A stretch of 64,000 nt of DNA, taken from the NCBI GenBank assembly GCA_905178155.1, contig CAJINV010000017.1, forward strand, positions 1,232,722 through 1,296,721, written 5' to 3'. Numbering within the stretch: position 1 is the stretch's first letter; each line of letters starts with the position of its first letter. Source of the stretch: Amoebophrya sp. A120 (taxonomy: Eukaryota; Sar; Dinophyceae; Syndiniales; Amoebophryaceae). Both the position numbers and the translations under genes were made by a program. This document shows positions 23,243-32,331 of this stretch, piece after piece. The notes under the pieces were generated by a model that worked only from the letters and a program-made list of their open reading frames with translations, did not search any database and had not been told where the DNA came from.

Positions 23243-24655
23243 ATGAAGATCATATCGTTAGTCACAGCACATTCTCCGTCGTCCTATCAATTAGCCCATA
23301 TGCAACGCAGATTTGCTGTTGTTCGAAAACCGACAAAGATGCCATCTTCTGGCGCGCCCCTGGGTAGCATGTGGAAGGTCCCCTTTGCGGCAGTGCTAGC
23401 CCTGTTTTCATCTTCAAAAGTTGCTTTTTACTTCCATGCTGGAGCAGTTCCGGCGCATGTAGTTCAAGGAACCTTCACGGCTCTACAAGATGTTGACTCA
23501 GATCATGCAGCTGCATCGACCGCGGGCGGCGACGACGAAGATATTCTGAGTACGTCCTCCAGCGCCCCTTTGACTGCGCAGTCACTTCTGCATTTTCCAC
23601 GTGCAATAGCGAATCGGAATCCAAGTCAAGCGTCACAAACCCGCGGAAAGCAGCTCGTGCAGAACCTCCGGAAGCAGGCTCAGCTTAGTAAACGCTTCGT
23701 CTCTTCCCTCGTGTTTCCACGATCTGGATTTTTTTCAGCCGCCGATGATGTGCCGCCGTACGTGGACACGATGAAAATTCATCTCGGTAGTTGTACTACC
23801 GAGGAACACCACGCAACGAGCCCCTCCACGACGCAAGCCGATGTGACTATTCCGCCGATCAGTATCCGTCTGGCCATGCTGAACCCCTTCGATACTGGGT
23901 ACTTGGAAAAGGTTTCGGATAGCCCAGTATCCGGTGCCAGGGGGACGGAACCGGCAGAGGATCGGTTTCTGGCGCTGGATGATAGCATCAACCTCGACCA
24001 CGCGAAAATAAACTCTGACCCAGGACAGGGAAATGATAATAAATCATGTCGCTGGTCCGTCGACATGAGCAGTACAAGGAGCTCCGCCTCGATTTCAGTG
24101 ACTGATGTGAACCTGTTGCAGCCGCAAGAAATTCAACTACAACACCATAACAAACCGGAAGAACGCCAGCAGATGTCCTCCGCTTGGTCGTCTTGGTTTG
24201 GAGCGGAAGAAGATCAAGATGATATTGCCAGCAAAAATACAGCAATACCAGATACGATCACCTTCACCCTTTTCGACAGCAGGGGCGCACCACAACTGAT
24301 TTGCACAGCAACGACCCACCCGCCAGACGGTAGGTCCTCCTACTGCTACGGAGCAACCATGAAAGCGCGGATGGCGACATATGCGGCGAGTGGTTTGGGG
24401 ATCGGGTTCGAGTTTGCCGTCGATTTGGAGCAGAGGAAAATGACTTTCACCTTGAGTGGCGTCGATTGGGAAAGCATGGAGCGGTATGTTGAAGTAGCGA
24501 AAAGCTTCATGCGCGGGCTCGGGGAAAAGCCGAAGGAGGCGGTGTTGAGATTCGAATTTCCGGGAAAAGTTGTGGAAGGTGGAAAGTACGGGAGTGACGC
24601 GAAGGGAGAGTGGAAAACTTTTACCAGGGATCTACACATCCAGATCAAACTGTAG
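23243..24655 (+). CDS. Tandem secreted-protein family, paralogue 1
   Basis: A single-exon gene of 470 residues from the first ATG; M43 (nt 23369) is an alternative start that puts a hydrophobic leader (WKVPFAAVLALF) at the N-terminus as a likely signal peptide. After a variable Ser/Ala-rich region, the family-specific part runs from about residue 170 to the end. Its blocks are DTMKIHLG, PPISIRLAMLNPF, PVSGA, WSVDMSST, SVTDVNLL, LICTAT with a second Cys about 15 residues on, TMKARMA, LGIGFEFAVDL, GVDW, RYVEVAKSF and a C-terminal FTRDLHIQIKL. Composition suggests a beta-rich domain with a probable disulphide. I do not recognise the domain. The paralogues at 26568-27497 and 28438-29892 share all blocks, so this is a local tandem family. 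Confidence 0.8.
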   Translation: MKIISLVTAHSPSSYQLAHMQRRFAVVRKPTKMPSSGAPLGSMWKVPFAAVLALFSSSKVAFYFHAGAVPAHVVQGTFTALQDVDSDHAAASTAGGDDEDILSTSSSAPLTAQSLLHFPRAIANRNPSQASQTRGKQLVQNLRKQAQLSKRFVSSLVFPRSGFFSAADDVPPYVDTMKIHLGSCTTEEHHATSPSTTQADVTIPPISIRLAMLNPFDTGYLEKVSDSPVSGARGTEPAEDRFLALDDSINLDHAKINSDPGQGNDNKSCRWSVDMSSTRSSASISVTDVNLLQPQEIQLQHHNKPEERQQMSSAWSSWFGAEEDQDDIASKNTAIPDTITFTLFDSRGAPQLICTATTHPPDGRSSYCYGATMKARMATYAASGLGIGFEFAVDLEQRKMTFTLSGVDWESMERYVEVAKSFMRGLGEKPKEAVLRFEFPGKVVEGGKYGSDAKGEWKTFTRDLHIQIKL

Positions 24656-25936
24656 AATCAGGAGAACAAAACATTCTTTCCACATGGACTTCTTGAGCAG
24701 TAAGAAATAGTTTCAGACGAGTTGTTGTAAGTATTTCATCGAGGAGTGTTTATTTACGTTTTTTAATATTCCTGGAGCACACGGACGCAGAGAACTGGCG
24801 ATCCATTGAAACAGCGACTTTCTGAGCATCCAAGCGCTGTTGTAATCAAAGTAACGTGCGCCAACGGAACGGTGATGTAATATAGTCTCGTAATGTCTCG
24901 TCTTGTATGATTTACCATCGACTTTTCGCCACTCGTCTCATTTTCATTTTTCTTGAGCACCAACAATCTGCTTGTCTGCGAAACGTGAATCCAACGTCAA
25001 ATCGTGTGATCAGTGTGTAAAAAAGTGCAGCGATTCCAAACAAAGCATTTCGGGCGTGCGGGCAACAGCTTGGTCGCAGAACCTCCGAAACAACAAGCAG
25101 CGTTTCGTGTCTTTCTTTCCAATCCCCCGTACTGGAGTTTTTCCAGCATTCGTCAATGACTACGACAACTATCCCACAGAACAAAAAAAGCTAGAGTGTC
25201 ACGTTTGGTCAAATGCAAAAACAAATTAATAAGTAGTACAACCAGCACGAGGACTAGAGTTACAGATACTGATACCCGACTACTTACACTACAGAAATGA
25301 TGAGCAACCAACAAGCAACATTTACGACTAACCACCTTGTCGCAGTCGTATTCGTATATCATTCGTAAGTGCGCATCGTGGCTTGCATGTCGTTCTGGCG
25401 GGGATGAGTTTGATTTGAGTAATCGATTCGTGATGTACACATGGTACACCAAAACTCTGCCGCCTTTGTTAAGGTGAGGACAGCCAGCTTTACAGCGATC
25501 TTGACCTCCCCGCGTTTTCCGAAGGACCCGTGATGTGAAAGAACATTTATTCGAACAAATCGACGACGTCGCTGTCGTCATATTGCATTTCATAATGCAA
25601 AGATCTTCGTCTAGTACTTCGATTTCGACGTGTATCGGTCTCCTTAGTCGGACGTCGTGGTCAATCATTTCTGGCCCTGCTCCTTCAAGTAGTACTTAAC
25701 TCAAACTCTAACTTTCTTCAGCCGACGCGATTTTTTTCGTCTAAGTTCCAAGGGAAGTGAACTAGACTACAACCAAGGAAAAAGTGCTACCAGGGTGCTC
25801 GCTCGTCACCAACAACTGGCTACGCCTTCACTTCTGTTTGCTTGAAACAACCTCAGCCTATACTTCTGTCGTGGCGCAAAACTTCGTTGTAGCGGCGCTC
25901 ACAAGAACGCTGCAAAAGATCGCTTTGAAAAAATAA
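24656..25936. other. Intergenic between paralogue 1 and the 100-aa gene
   Basis: About 1.3 kb without a recognised gene. Near 24967-25015 lies a segment (CTTGTCTGCGA, then CGT, AAT and CAACG spaced alike) that recurs downstream of paralogue 2 at about 27678-27720, so the duplicated unit includes 3' flanking DNA. A short ORF at 24972-25229 overlaps this repeat and is not supported. Confidence 0.5.
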
Positions 25937-26429
25937 ATGCCGAGGATGAGGATGAAAAAGACCACCACTTTCACTTTGCTCGCCGGCGCGCAGCTGGCGG
26001 CGGCCTTGAAGCAGGCCGGTGAAGAGGCGGGCGAAGGGCAGAAGATGGCGATAGGGTCGGCCGGCGAAGGGGCGGTCCGTGTCGTCCATTCCCCGCGCAC
26101 GAACGAGATGAGGGAGGACCGGGCAGGTACGTCGGCGCGTCACAGTAATATATCATGCTTGAGGCTTGAGCTTACTATAAGCGTGCTGCATCTTGACTTT
26201 TGTTTCCATGGTGAAAGCTTTTGTACATTATTTGAGCAGCTGCAGTATTATGTCGCTTGCAACTTTATCATCTTTTCCCATGTTGGCCACCAATTCCATC
26301 CTGCTCCACTTCACAGGCAAAAAAGCGGGGCGCTCGAAGACGCAGTCCTTCAATGAAGATGGCATCATGGAATATCCCACGACAGAAATAGCTAGCAGTA
26401 GCACATCATCAACACGAAAAGTAAAATAA
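25937..26429 (+). CDS. Small basic protein, two exons, unknown function
   Basis: Exons are 25937-26126 and 26317-26429, with a 190-nt intron bearing a strong GTACGT donor and a TTCACAG acceptor (phase 1). The spliced product is 100 residues. It starts MPRMRMKKTTTFTLLAGAQL, a basic stretch followed by a moderately hydrophobic Ala/Leu segment that could be a weak signal or targeting peptide. The middle is Gly/Glu/Ala-rich and the end is Lys/Ser/Thr-rich. No domain is recognised. It sits between paralogues 1 and 2 of the tandem family and ends only 138 nt before the ATG of paralogue 2. Joining exon 2 to paralogue 2 as one gene was considered, but the frame closes with TAA at 26427. The call rests on splice signals and frame alone. 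Confidence 0.5.
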
Positions 26430-26567
26430 AACCTTATGTCCTCTTAGATACTAGCCTACGCGCAATGCAGCTCAAGTCCGACCCATGACCGTCCGATAAT
26501 TCAGATCATTGATTTATGACTCTGTTTTCTGCTGCATTTAATAAATACGGGCATATTGCCTGTTGCC

Positions 26568-27497
26568 ATGCTATTGCTAGTTTTTTTTCTGTGTGATCCT
26601 GACCACGACGACGAGCCGCCATACATCAATACGATGAAAATTCATCTCGGGCGCGACGCCGCAGCACGAGCAGAAGATTCGGCAACAACACACGCCGACA
26701 TGACCGTTCCGCCGATCAGTATTCGGCTGACCATGCTGAACCCGTTCGGCACTGGGTATCTGGAAGAAGTTTCGGAAACCCCAGTATCCGACGCCACGGA
26801 CGGGAAGGAACCGGGTGAGGACGGGTTTCTCGAGGTTGTGGATGAAAATGTGAAGGACCTTGCGGAAGCGAAAATTGACGCTCCTGAGGCAGCCCCAGCC
26901 ATTGTCTGGAGTGTCGACACCAACACCACACAGCACTCCGCCTCGACTTCAGTGACTGACGTGAACCTGTTGCAACCAGAACAAATCGAAGATTTTAAGA
27001 AACAAGCAGCACCAGAACAAGAACACCATCGACAGGAGTCCGCTGCCTGGTCGTGGCCGTCTTTGTTTGGAGACGACAAGACTCCAAGAACCGTGGCGCC
27101 AGATACCATCACCGTTACCGTTTTCGACAGCTCGGAAGCACAACTGATTTGCACCGCGACGATCCACCCGCCCAAAAGGAGATCCTCCGGCGGCTGCAAC
27201 CCGGTGACCATGTTTGCCCGGACGGCATCGTTCGGGGCGAGTCAGCTCGGGATCGGGTTTGAGTTTGCCGTCGATTTGGACCAGAGCAGCATGACCTTTA
27301 CTTCCACGGGCATCGATTGGGGAAGTACGGACCGCTACGTCGGAGTGGCGAAAACGTTTTTTCCCGGGCTCGGGCAGCGGCCGCAAGAGGCGGTGTTGAG
27401 ATTCGCATTTCCCGGACGAGTTGACGGAGGTGGGAGCGGGGGGAAGGAGGAGTGGAAACTTTTTACCCGGGACCTGCATATACAGGTCAAACTGTAG
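26568..27497 (+). CDS. Tandem secreted-protein family, paralogue 2 (short N-terminus)
   Basis: The product is 309 residues from the ATG at 26568. The family domain begins almost at once (DTMKIHLG is represented by NTMKIHLG at about residue 24) and runs to FTRDLHIQVKL at the end. It is closest to paralogue 1: PPISIRLTMLNPFGTGYLEE, SASTSVTDVNLLQPE, LGIGFEFAVDLDQ and EAVLRFAFPG. The Cys pair is kept. The N-terminus is only MLLLVFFLC, a short hydrophobic run without the usual basic residues, replacing about 165 residues of leader and linker found in paralogue 1. It may be a minimal signal peptide, a truncated duplicate, or a gene whose first exon I have missed upstream; no convincing acceptor was found just before it. 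Confidence 0.68.
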   Translation: MLLLVFFLCDPDHDDEPPYINTMKIHLGRDAAARAEDSATTHADMTVPPISIRLTMLNPFGTGYLEEVSETPVSDATDGKEPGEDGFLEVVDENVKDLAEAKIDAPEAAPAIVWSVDTNTTQHSASTSVTDVNLLQPEQIEDFKKQAAPEQEHHRQESAAWSWPSLFGDDKTPRTVAPDTITVTVFDSSEAQLICTATIHPPKRRSSGGCNPVTMFARTASFGASQLGIGFEFAVDLDQSSMTFTSTGIDWGSTDRYVGVAKTFFPGLGQRPQEAVLRFAFPGRVDGGGSGGKEEWKLFTRDLHIQVKL

Positions 27498-28073
27498 GAA
27501 GATGAGCTGGCGAATCAAAATGAGTTGCGCAACCGTAAATAATGATAAAAGAGGTTGTTTATACTTAGACTCGAAAACAAAATGCTGCCTATCTAATCTA
27601 GGCAAGGAGTTTTCGTCTATATATCATTCTGATTATTTTCACTTGTTCTTGTTGTTCTCTCGAACACCAAAATAAATCAGCTTGTCTGCGAGTCGTAAAT
27701 TCAACGGCAAACTTTGACTTTCACTGTGTGGTCAGCGTGTAAGAGAAGAAACTTACACACACCCCGAGGAGTGATTTTTTACATCGAAAACGGGGGTGGG
27801 CCTCGCACGCTCTCGCTTTTCGTAGCATTTTGAAGCGGATGATGAACTCGAATGCAAGCAGCACCCGAGGCGCGCTTGGCGTGGTGCGCAGTCCAAGAAA
27901 ACAAGAATGGTAGAAAGCATTCGCCATGGCAGTGGTGTCTTTGTTTTGGGCGCCCGCCCATCTTCGTTGTTTTTGTGTTCTCGTTTAGAGCGTTTTTCTT
28001 ACTGCTGGTGTAGTGAAGACAGTCCTTCACCAATGTTACCGGCCCTCACCTAAAATAGATTCGCCAGACACAT
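27498..28073. other. Intergenic between paralogues 2 and 3, first part
   Basis: About 0.6 kb. It contains the 3' flank shared with paralogue 1 (near 27678-27720) and no recognised gene. It is followed directly by the 44-bp minisatellite. Confidence 0.5.
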
Positions 28074-28270
28074 GTGTCTTGTTACCTCCCGCATTTGCAA
28101 GTGGTCCATAGACCCGGGTGTCTTGTTACCTCCCGCATTTGCAAGTGGTCCATAGACCCGGGTGTCTTGTTACCTCCCGCATTTGCAAGTGGTCCATAGA
28201 CCCGGGTGTCTTGTTACCTCCCGCATTTGCAAGTGGTCCATAGACCCGGGTGTCTTGTTACCTCCCGCAA
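28074..28270. repeat. 44-bp tandem minisatellite, about 4.5 copies
   Basis: Four essentially identical copies start at 28074, 28118, 28162 and 28206, and a partial fifth starts at 28250 and decays after about 20 bases. Each unit starts GTGTCTTGTTACCTCCCGCA and ends GGTCCATAGACCCGG; the latter holds a small inverted pair (GGTC, then GACC). The array lies about 170-360 bp upstream of the start of paralogue 3. The lack of differences between copies indicates recent expansion or ongoing homogenisation. Confidence 0.95.
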
Positions 28271-28437
28271 TAAAGTCCATAGCTACGTCTGGAATCAATA
28301 TTACGAAATAGACGCAGCTTCGAGCAGTAGTAGTTCCGATTGAGAGTTTGTGCACTTGTGCAAGCCCAGCCTGCTTCTGCTTCAACCCCTGCCCCTCCGA
28401 AGATTGACTCATTCTGTTCGCCGTGCGCAAGAACCGA

Positions 28438-29892
28438 ATGCCCAAAATGGTCGAAGAAATCAAAACGAAACTGCAGACGAGATCTTCATTGCGAGCAGCA
28501 TGTCCGCCTCGCTTCGCTCTACTTCTCGCCTTGGTCACGGCATCCCTTATCCACCTCCCGTCAGCCGATGCAAAGACTAGTGCCTTTTACCCATCTCCGG
28601 GAGTAGAACAAACAGGCCACAACTACCACCAAGGGGTTGCCCAGCACTACAAAAGCAGAAACACGAACTACGGCCGGAGTCTCGGATTCGCACAGGCACA
28701 TCACGAAGAGGTGGAAAATGAGGAGGACTTCTCAACAACATCCGTTCAGAAGAATACTCTTCACAACCTCAACAGCGACCAAAGCTACGCGACAGAAGCA
28801 AGTGCTGCAGATCATGTTGATAACTCTTGGTCGTCGTACCTTTCCGGCATGCTGCCCCAGTTTGGCTTGTCGAACACAACAGAAGGCGGGTCGTCCATAG
28901 CCGCCCCGCCTAACGAAGTCGTGCCAGCAACATCTACGTGGCAGGACCCGATGAGGCTCCACCTGGGAGGGGACCTTTCGAACACAAAAGCGGACGTCCA
29001 GGTGGGGCCGCTCGCGATCCGCGTGACCATGATGAACCCTAAGGGTTTAGGGTTTAGTGAGCAAACCCCAAAGAACCCCGTGTCCGGGGCGGACGGACGG
29101 ATTTCGCCGGAGGATGGGTGGCTGCTCGTTGCGGATCACGCGGACGTTGCACTGCCAGGTGAGGTTTCATCTTCAGCTGGTGGCACAGGAGCAGGTGGGG
29201 CTTTTCTGGGAACAACAGGGGCCGCAGGACCTACAACTTCTTCTACCAGGGGGAGTACCAGCACAACAGCTCATCACGTCCATTGGAGCGTGGACACGAG
29301 CAGCACACAGACCACCGCGATGGTAACGATTCAGGACGTCGATATGTTCTTCCCCGGAATGATGATGTCCCAGCAGTCACATGCAGCTTCCGCCGCGAAC
29401 CACAACTTCCACCGCCAACAAGCAGTTGACCAAGTCTACACCTTCTCCGTCTTCGACGGTAGCGGCAACGACGTTTTCGCGTGCACCGCAACTTTGAGTG
29501 GCGCTGGAGGTGCGGGCAACTACGGCAAGAGTGGTTCATCCTCCACACAGACCAAGAGAACAAGCACGGGAACTTGCTACGGTACTACGATGAAGTCGAG
29601 GATGGCGTCTTTCGCGGCCAGCGGCGTGGGGATCTCCTTTGGCTTGTCCGTGGATGCAGCGGACAAGAAGTTGACCTTTTCGTTGAACGGGGTAGACTGG
29701 ACGGGGATTGACGGCTACGTGAAGTTGGCGAAGCGGTTCATCCGGAGCCTGGGGGAGAGGCCGATCGAAACCATGCTGCGGTACTCCTACCCAGCAGCGA
29801 TGAATCATGGTGGGGAAGTGGGTGCAGGTGAGGGAAATGATGACCAGGCAAGAACCATCACACGGGACGTGCACGTGCAAATCAAGATGTAG
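28438..29892 (+). CDS. Tandem secreted-protein family, paralogue 3
   Basis: The product is 484 residues from the ATG at 28438 (a second ATG at 28447 is equally good). A clear signal peptide is present, basic then hydrophobic (FALLLALVTASLIHLPSADA), with probable cleavage after the ADA. A His/Asn/Gln-rich variable region follows, then the family blocks in diverged form: MRLHLGGD, LAIRVTMMNP, PVSGADG, HWSVDTSST, FACTAT, CYGTTMKSRMASFAASGVGI, GVDW, YVKLAKRF and ITRDVHVQIKM. The two Cys residues are conserved. It is the most diverged of the three. A telomere-like stretch of DNA (about 29036-29058) falls inside the coding sequence where the other paralogues read NPF-x-TGYLE. Function unknown; secretion is the one property I would infer with confidence. 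Confidence 0.82.
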   Translation: MPKMVEEIKTKLQTRSSLRAACPPRFALLLALVTASLIHLPSADAKTSAFYPSPGVEQTGHNYHQGVAQHYKSRNTNYGRSLGFAQAHHEEVENEEDFSTTSVQKNTLHNLNSDQSYATEASAADHVDNSWSSYLSGMLPQFGLSNTTEGGSSIAAPPNEVVPATSTWQDPMRLHLGGDLSNTKADVQVGPLAIRVTMMNPKGLGFSEQTPKNPVSGADGRISPEDGWLLVADHADVALPGEVSSSAGGTGAGGAFLGTTGAAGPTTSSTRGSTSTTAHHVHWSVDTSSTQTTAMVTIQDVDMFFPGMMMSQQSHAASAANHNFHRQQAVDQVYTFSVFDGSGNDVFACTATLSGAGGAGNYGKSGSSSTQTKRTSTGTCYGTTMKSRMASFAASGVGISFGLSVDAADKKLTFSLNGVDWTGIDGYVKLAKRFIRSLGERPIETMLRYSYPAAMNHGGEVGAGEGNDDQARTITRDVHVQIKM

Positions 29893-30419
29893 ACCGTGTT
29901 TGGTTTTGCGGTCGGAAGATAATTCTGGAGGTCAAGAAGAGCGGGCGGGAGAATCATGGCGGAAAGCAAGCTTCTGGATTTTTTGAATGTTGAAGCCGCC
30001 GCATCAACAGGTGAACTTAACAAATTCCCAATGCCCCGGGTCGACTATGTTGTTAAACGTCTCTCTCATGCCCATGCGCACCATATTCATCTAATCTCGA
30101 TGGTGATGCCACTAACTTCACATTCTTATCAATCTACTCACGTTGATCACCATGTCCATGAGCATGATTGAGCGTGCTAATCGTTCCACCAAGAATCAAA
30201 AATCTCTATGTCTGCAAAACGAACCCCAACAAAAAACAATCTGTTTGTCCGCAAAACGCAAGGAATTCAAAACATTCAACATGAGTAGCTACAAAGAAAT
30301 AGCCGCACGCCCACCAGGAAAGCGGAGCTCTAATGTTTGATTTCCAGCAGGGCAGATGGCTTCTGTTGTCTCTGTGTTCGGCACGACCGGAAGACCGCCA
30401 GGATAGCTGTTCTAGTTCT
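29893..30419 (+). other. Intergenic with one candidate short first exon
   Basis: An ATG at 29956 opens MAESKLLDFLNVEAAAST and meets a possible donor (ACAG|GTGAAC) near 30010. A possible in-phase acceptor at about 30316 would add only GKRSSNV before a stop. I could not build a convincing gene. The rest of this stretch holds nothing I recognise. Confidence 0.3.
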
Positions 30420-30436
30420 TTGGGGTTCCGCATTTA

Positions 30437-30832
30437 ATGACCGCGGTGAAGCGAGTGTCTGGAACGGGAACGGGTCAGCCGGTGTTACAGGGTTCGAGCG
30501 TGTGGCGCTTGGATTTGTCTCGGGGGGAAGCCTCCGCCCGAAGATCGCGAAGGCGATGCGCGAAGAGAGCGCGCAGGTGGCCGAGGGAAAAGATAGGAAG
30601 CGAGAAGAGCGCCAAGACTTTGCAGCGGCACGGAGCCACCCGCGTTGTCTGTGAGTCTGCCTTGACTCCCTTTGCACCGTCGCCATTGGGGGCCTTTCCA
30701 AGCCTTGGCGCCGCCGATTTTTTTGAAACGCGCGGCGCGGGGGCCCCCTCAGGGCCTTTTAGCTTGGGCGCCCCCCCCCGTTTCGGCACACAGCAAGCCG
30801 GCGCCGCCGGCTTGCTGCCGCAGGTCACGTGA
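30437..30832 (+). CDS. Doubtful ORF in GC-rich island
   Basis: This ATG-started 131-residue frame is Arg-rich in its first half and Gly/Ala/Pro-rich in its second, and its stop codon follows a hairpin-forming palindrome. No motif is recognised and overlapping frames are equally open, so coding status is doubtful. It is listed because it is the longest ATG-started plus-strand frame covering the palindrome. Confidence 0.15.
   Translation: MTAVKRVSGTGTGQPVLQGSSVWRLDLSRGEASARRSRRRCAKRARRWPREKIGSEKSAKTLQRHGATRVVCESALTPFAPSPLGAFPSLGAADFFETRGAGAPSGPFSLGAPPRFGTQQAGAAGLLPQVT
30791..30817. repeat. Perfect GC-rich palindrome (13-bp arms, 1-nt spacer)
   Basis: CAGCAAGCCGGCG at 30791-30803 is followed by one C and then by its exact reverse complement at 30805-30817. 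It could form a very stable hairpin or cruciform. It may be an element end, a recombination remnant or an RNA structural signal. Confidence 0.9.
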
Positions 30833-31131
30833 AGGGCCACGGTTCCGCAGCAAGCAAGCACCGACGAGGAGCGGACGACGATGGGCAAAGGTGTCCGTCT
30901 TGGCGGGGCTACGTCGAAAGCAGCGGCGAAACAAGTGCACGGGGTGGCCCGCACCTTCGCGGAACTTGTGAACAAAACCAGTATGGCCACAGGACAGCGC
31001 TCGTAAAAAAAAGAAAACCCGCGCGCTGCTCTTTTTCGAAAGCGAGGCGCAGCCGTCTAGGAAAAACGCGCGGGCGAGCCAGCCGGGCGCGCGCGGCCCG
31101 GCCTATTTTCAGCGTTTCTTTGCATGCGCGC

Positions 31132-31179
31132 GGCCCCGGCCGGGAAGCGGGTCCAAAGAAGGAAGCGCCGGCCGGGGCC
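31132..31179. repeat. GC-rich inverted repeat (12-bp arms, 24-nt spacer)
   Basis: GGCCCCGGCCGG at 31132-31143 is repeated in inverted orientation (CCGGCCGGGGCC) at 31168-31179. It lies inside the GC-rich island and could fold as a stem-loop. Confidence 0.85.
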
Positions 31180-31700
31180 CCGGGAAGGGCAGGCCAGGTA
31201 GGGAATTTCGGCCGCCCCCGATTGGTGGCCGGCGCCTGCTTTGGTGGCGCTTGTCTTGTCCTGTGGCTGCCTCCGCCCCGGGGCGCAAGCCCATTGTGTG
31301 CGACCTAGCAGGCGCCGGCGTTCTTTGCCGGGGGGCACCCGAGCCCGCCGGCTCGCCCGGCGGGTTGGCGCGCGAGCTTCCGAGGACCGCGCCGTGGGAG
31401 GGCCCCTCCGCCGCGCCTCAGGCAGGCCTTCATGTCTCGGGGGCGGGCCGGCGGTCCGCCGTGGCGCGGGCGGTTGTTCGGGTGTGGGCCCGCTTGCCTC
31501 GTCCTCCCAGACCCACCGGTCTTCTGCTGCCTCTTCTGAAGCCATGTGTGATGGCTCTCCCCCAGGAAGTCTAAGTCTATTTTCGGGTCTTCTCGGTCGT
31601 CCGTGCGTGGCGTGGGTGGCTAGCCGCTCCTGCAAAGGGCGCGCGCCCGCGCGAGCCTACTCATTTGGTTGGCTTTGATTTCCGCAACCGTCCGCCCGCC

Positions 31701-32331
31701 CGTGAGTGCTTAGTCAGGCGGCACAGACGCAGTGAGTTCTCGTCAACAAGGAACAAGAAGAAGCAATAATGATCGCAGGAGCTGCTCCTGTTGCCTTTAT
31801 AATTCGCGGCCGCCCTTGATGTGTTCGCTCGGCGGCGAGGTTTCGGGATTGCAACGACCCTTGGAGCGCTCTTGTTGCATATTCATGTTCCTCGAGGTGC
31901 GCCAGCGTGCGTCTGTATTCGGTTCCGAGAAGATGTGTTTATTGGCGGCCATCGTTGCATTGCCGGTCTTCGCATCTAAATCTTGCTGAGAGAGTTGTGG
32001 GCCGCGTCGCTTCTCATTTCGTTCTTTTCTTTGTGTCGTTTCTCTCTCCTGTGGTCGTTCACTAGGCTCGTCAGTTGGTCGTCATCAGTCCAGCCTTGAT
32101 TTAATGTTACAGACAGGGGCAACAAGACGAGGGGCCAACAATGTTCAGCCGAAACTGGAAAAGGAGTATTGCCATGACGATGACCACTGAGCGGCCACGC
32201 GCTCATGTAAACCGCAATGGTTGGCAACTGACGCAGTCAGGTTGAACAAGCAAACAAGGAGGCCCCCGGCAGTTTCTTTCTGTTTAATTATCCACCTGAG
32301 GAGCATGGCACAATAAGCATCGTTGTATGTT
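31701..32331. other. Intergenic, no gene recognised
   Basis: About 0.6 kb between the GC-rich island and the AI-2E-type gene. Base composition returns to normal. Only short unsupported ORFs (for example 31732-31989) are present. Confidence 0.5.

Larger units (their letters stand above)
30420..31700. other. GC-rich island of unknown origin
   Basis: About 1.3 kb that is visibly much richer in G+C than the surrounding DNA, with runs such as a stretch of nine C's near 30771, many GCGCGC/GGCCGG blocks, and two strong inverted repeats (30791-30817 and 31132-31179). Open frames occur in almost all six frames, as expected in GC-rich DNA, so ORF length is not evidence here. One short ATG-started frame, 30881-31006 (41 residues, starting MGKGVRLGGATSKAAAKQVH), looks protein-like but is unsupported. 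The island could be a mobile or repetitive element, an insertion of foreign (for example host) DNA, or a non-coding RNA locus. Confidence 0.55.

Noticed and set aside
24972-25229. 85-codon ORF after paralogue 1
   Set aside because: Starts at a TTG, overlaps the duplicated 3' flank, and the matching segment after paralogue 2 is not open in the same frame.
30475-31635. Long minus-strand ORFs in the GC-rich island (30475-30990 and 31057-31635)
   Set aside because: Stop codons are rare in GC-rich DNA, so open frames appear in nearly every frame; composition is Pro/Arg/Ala-rich without any motif.
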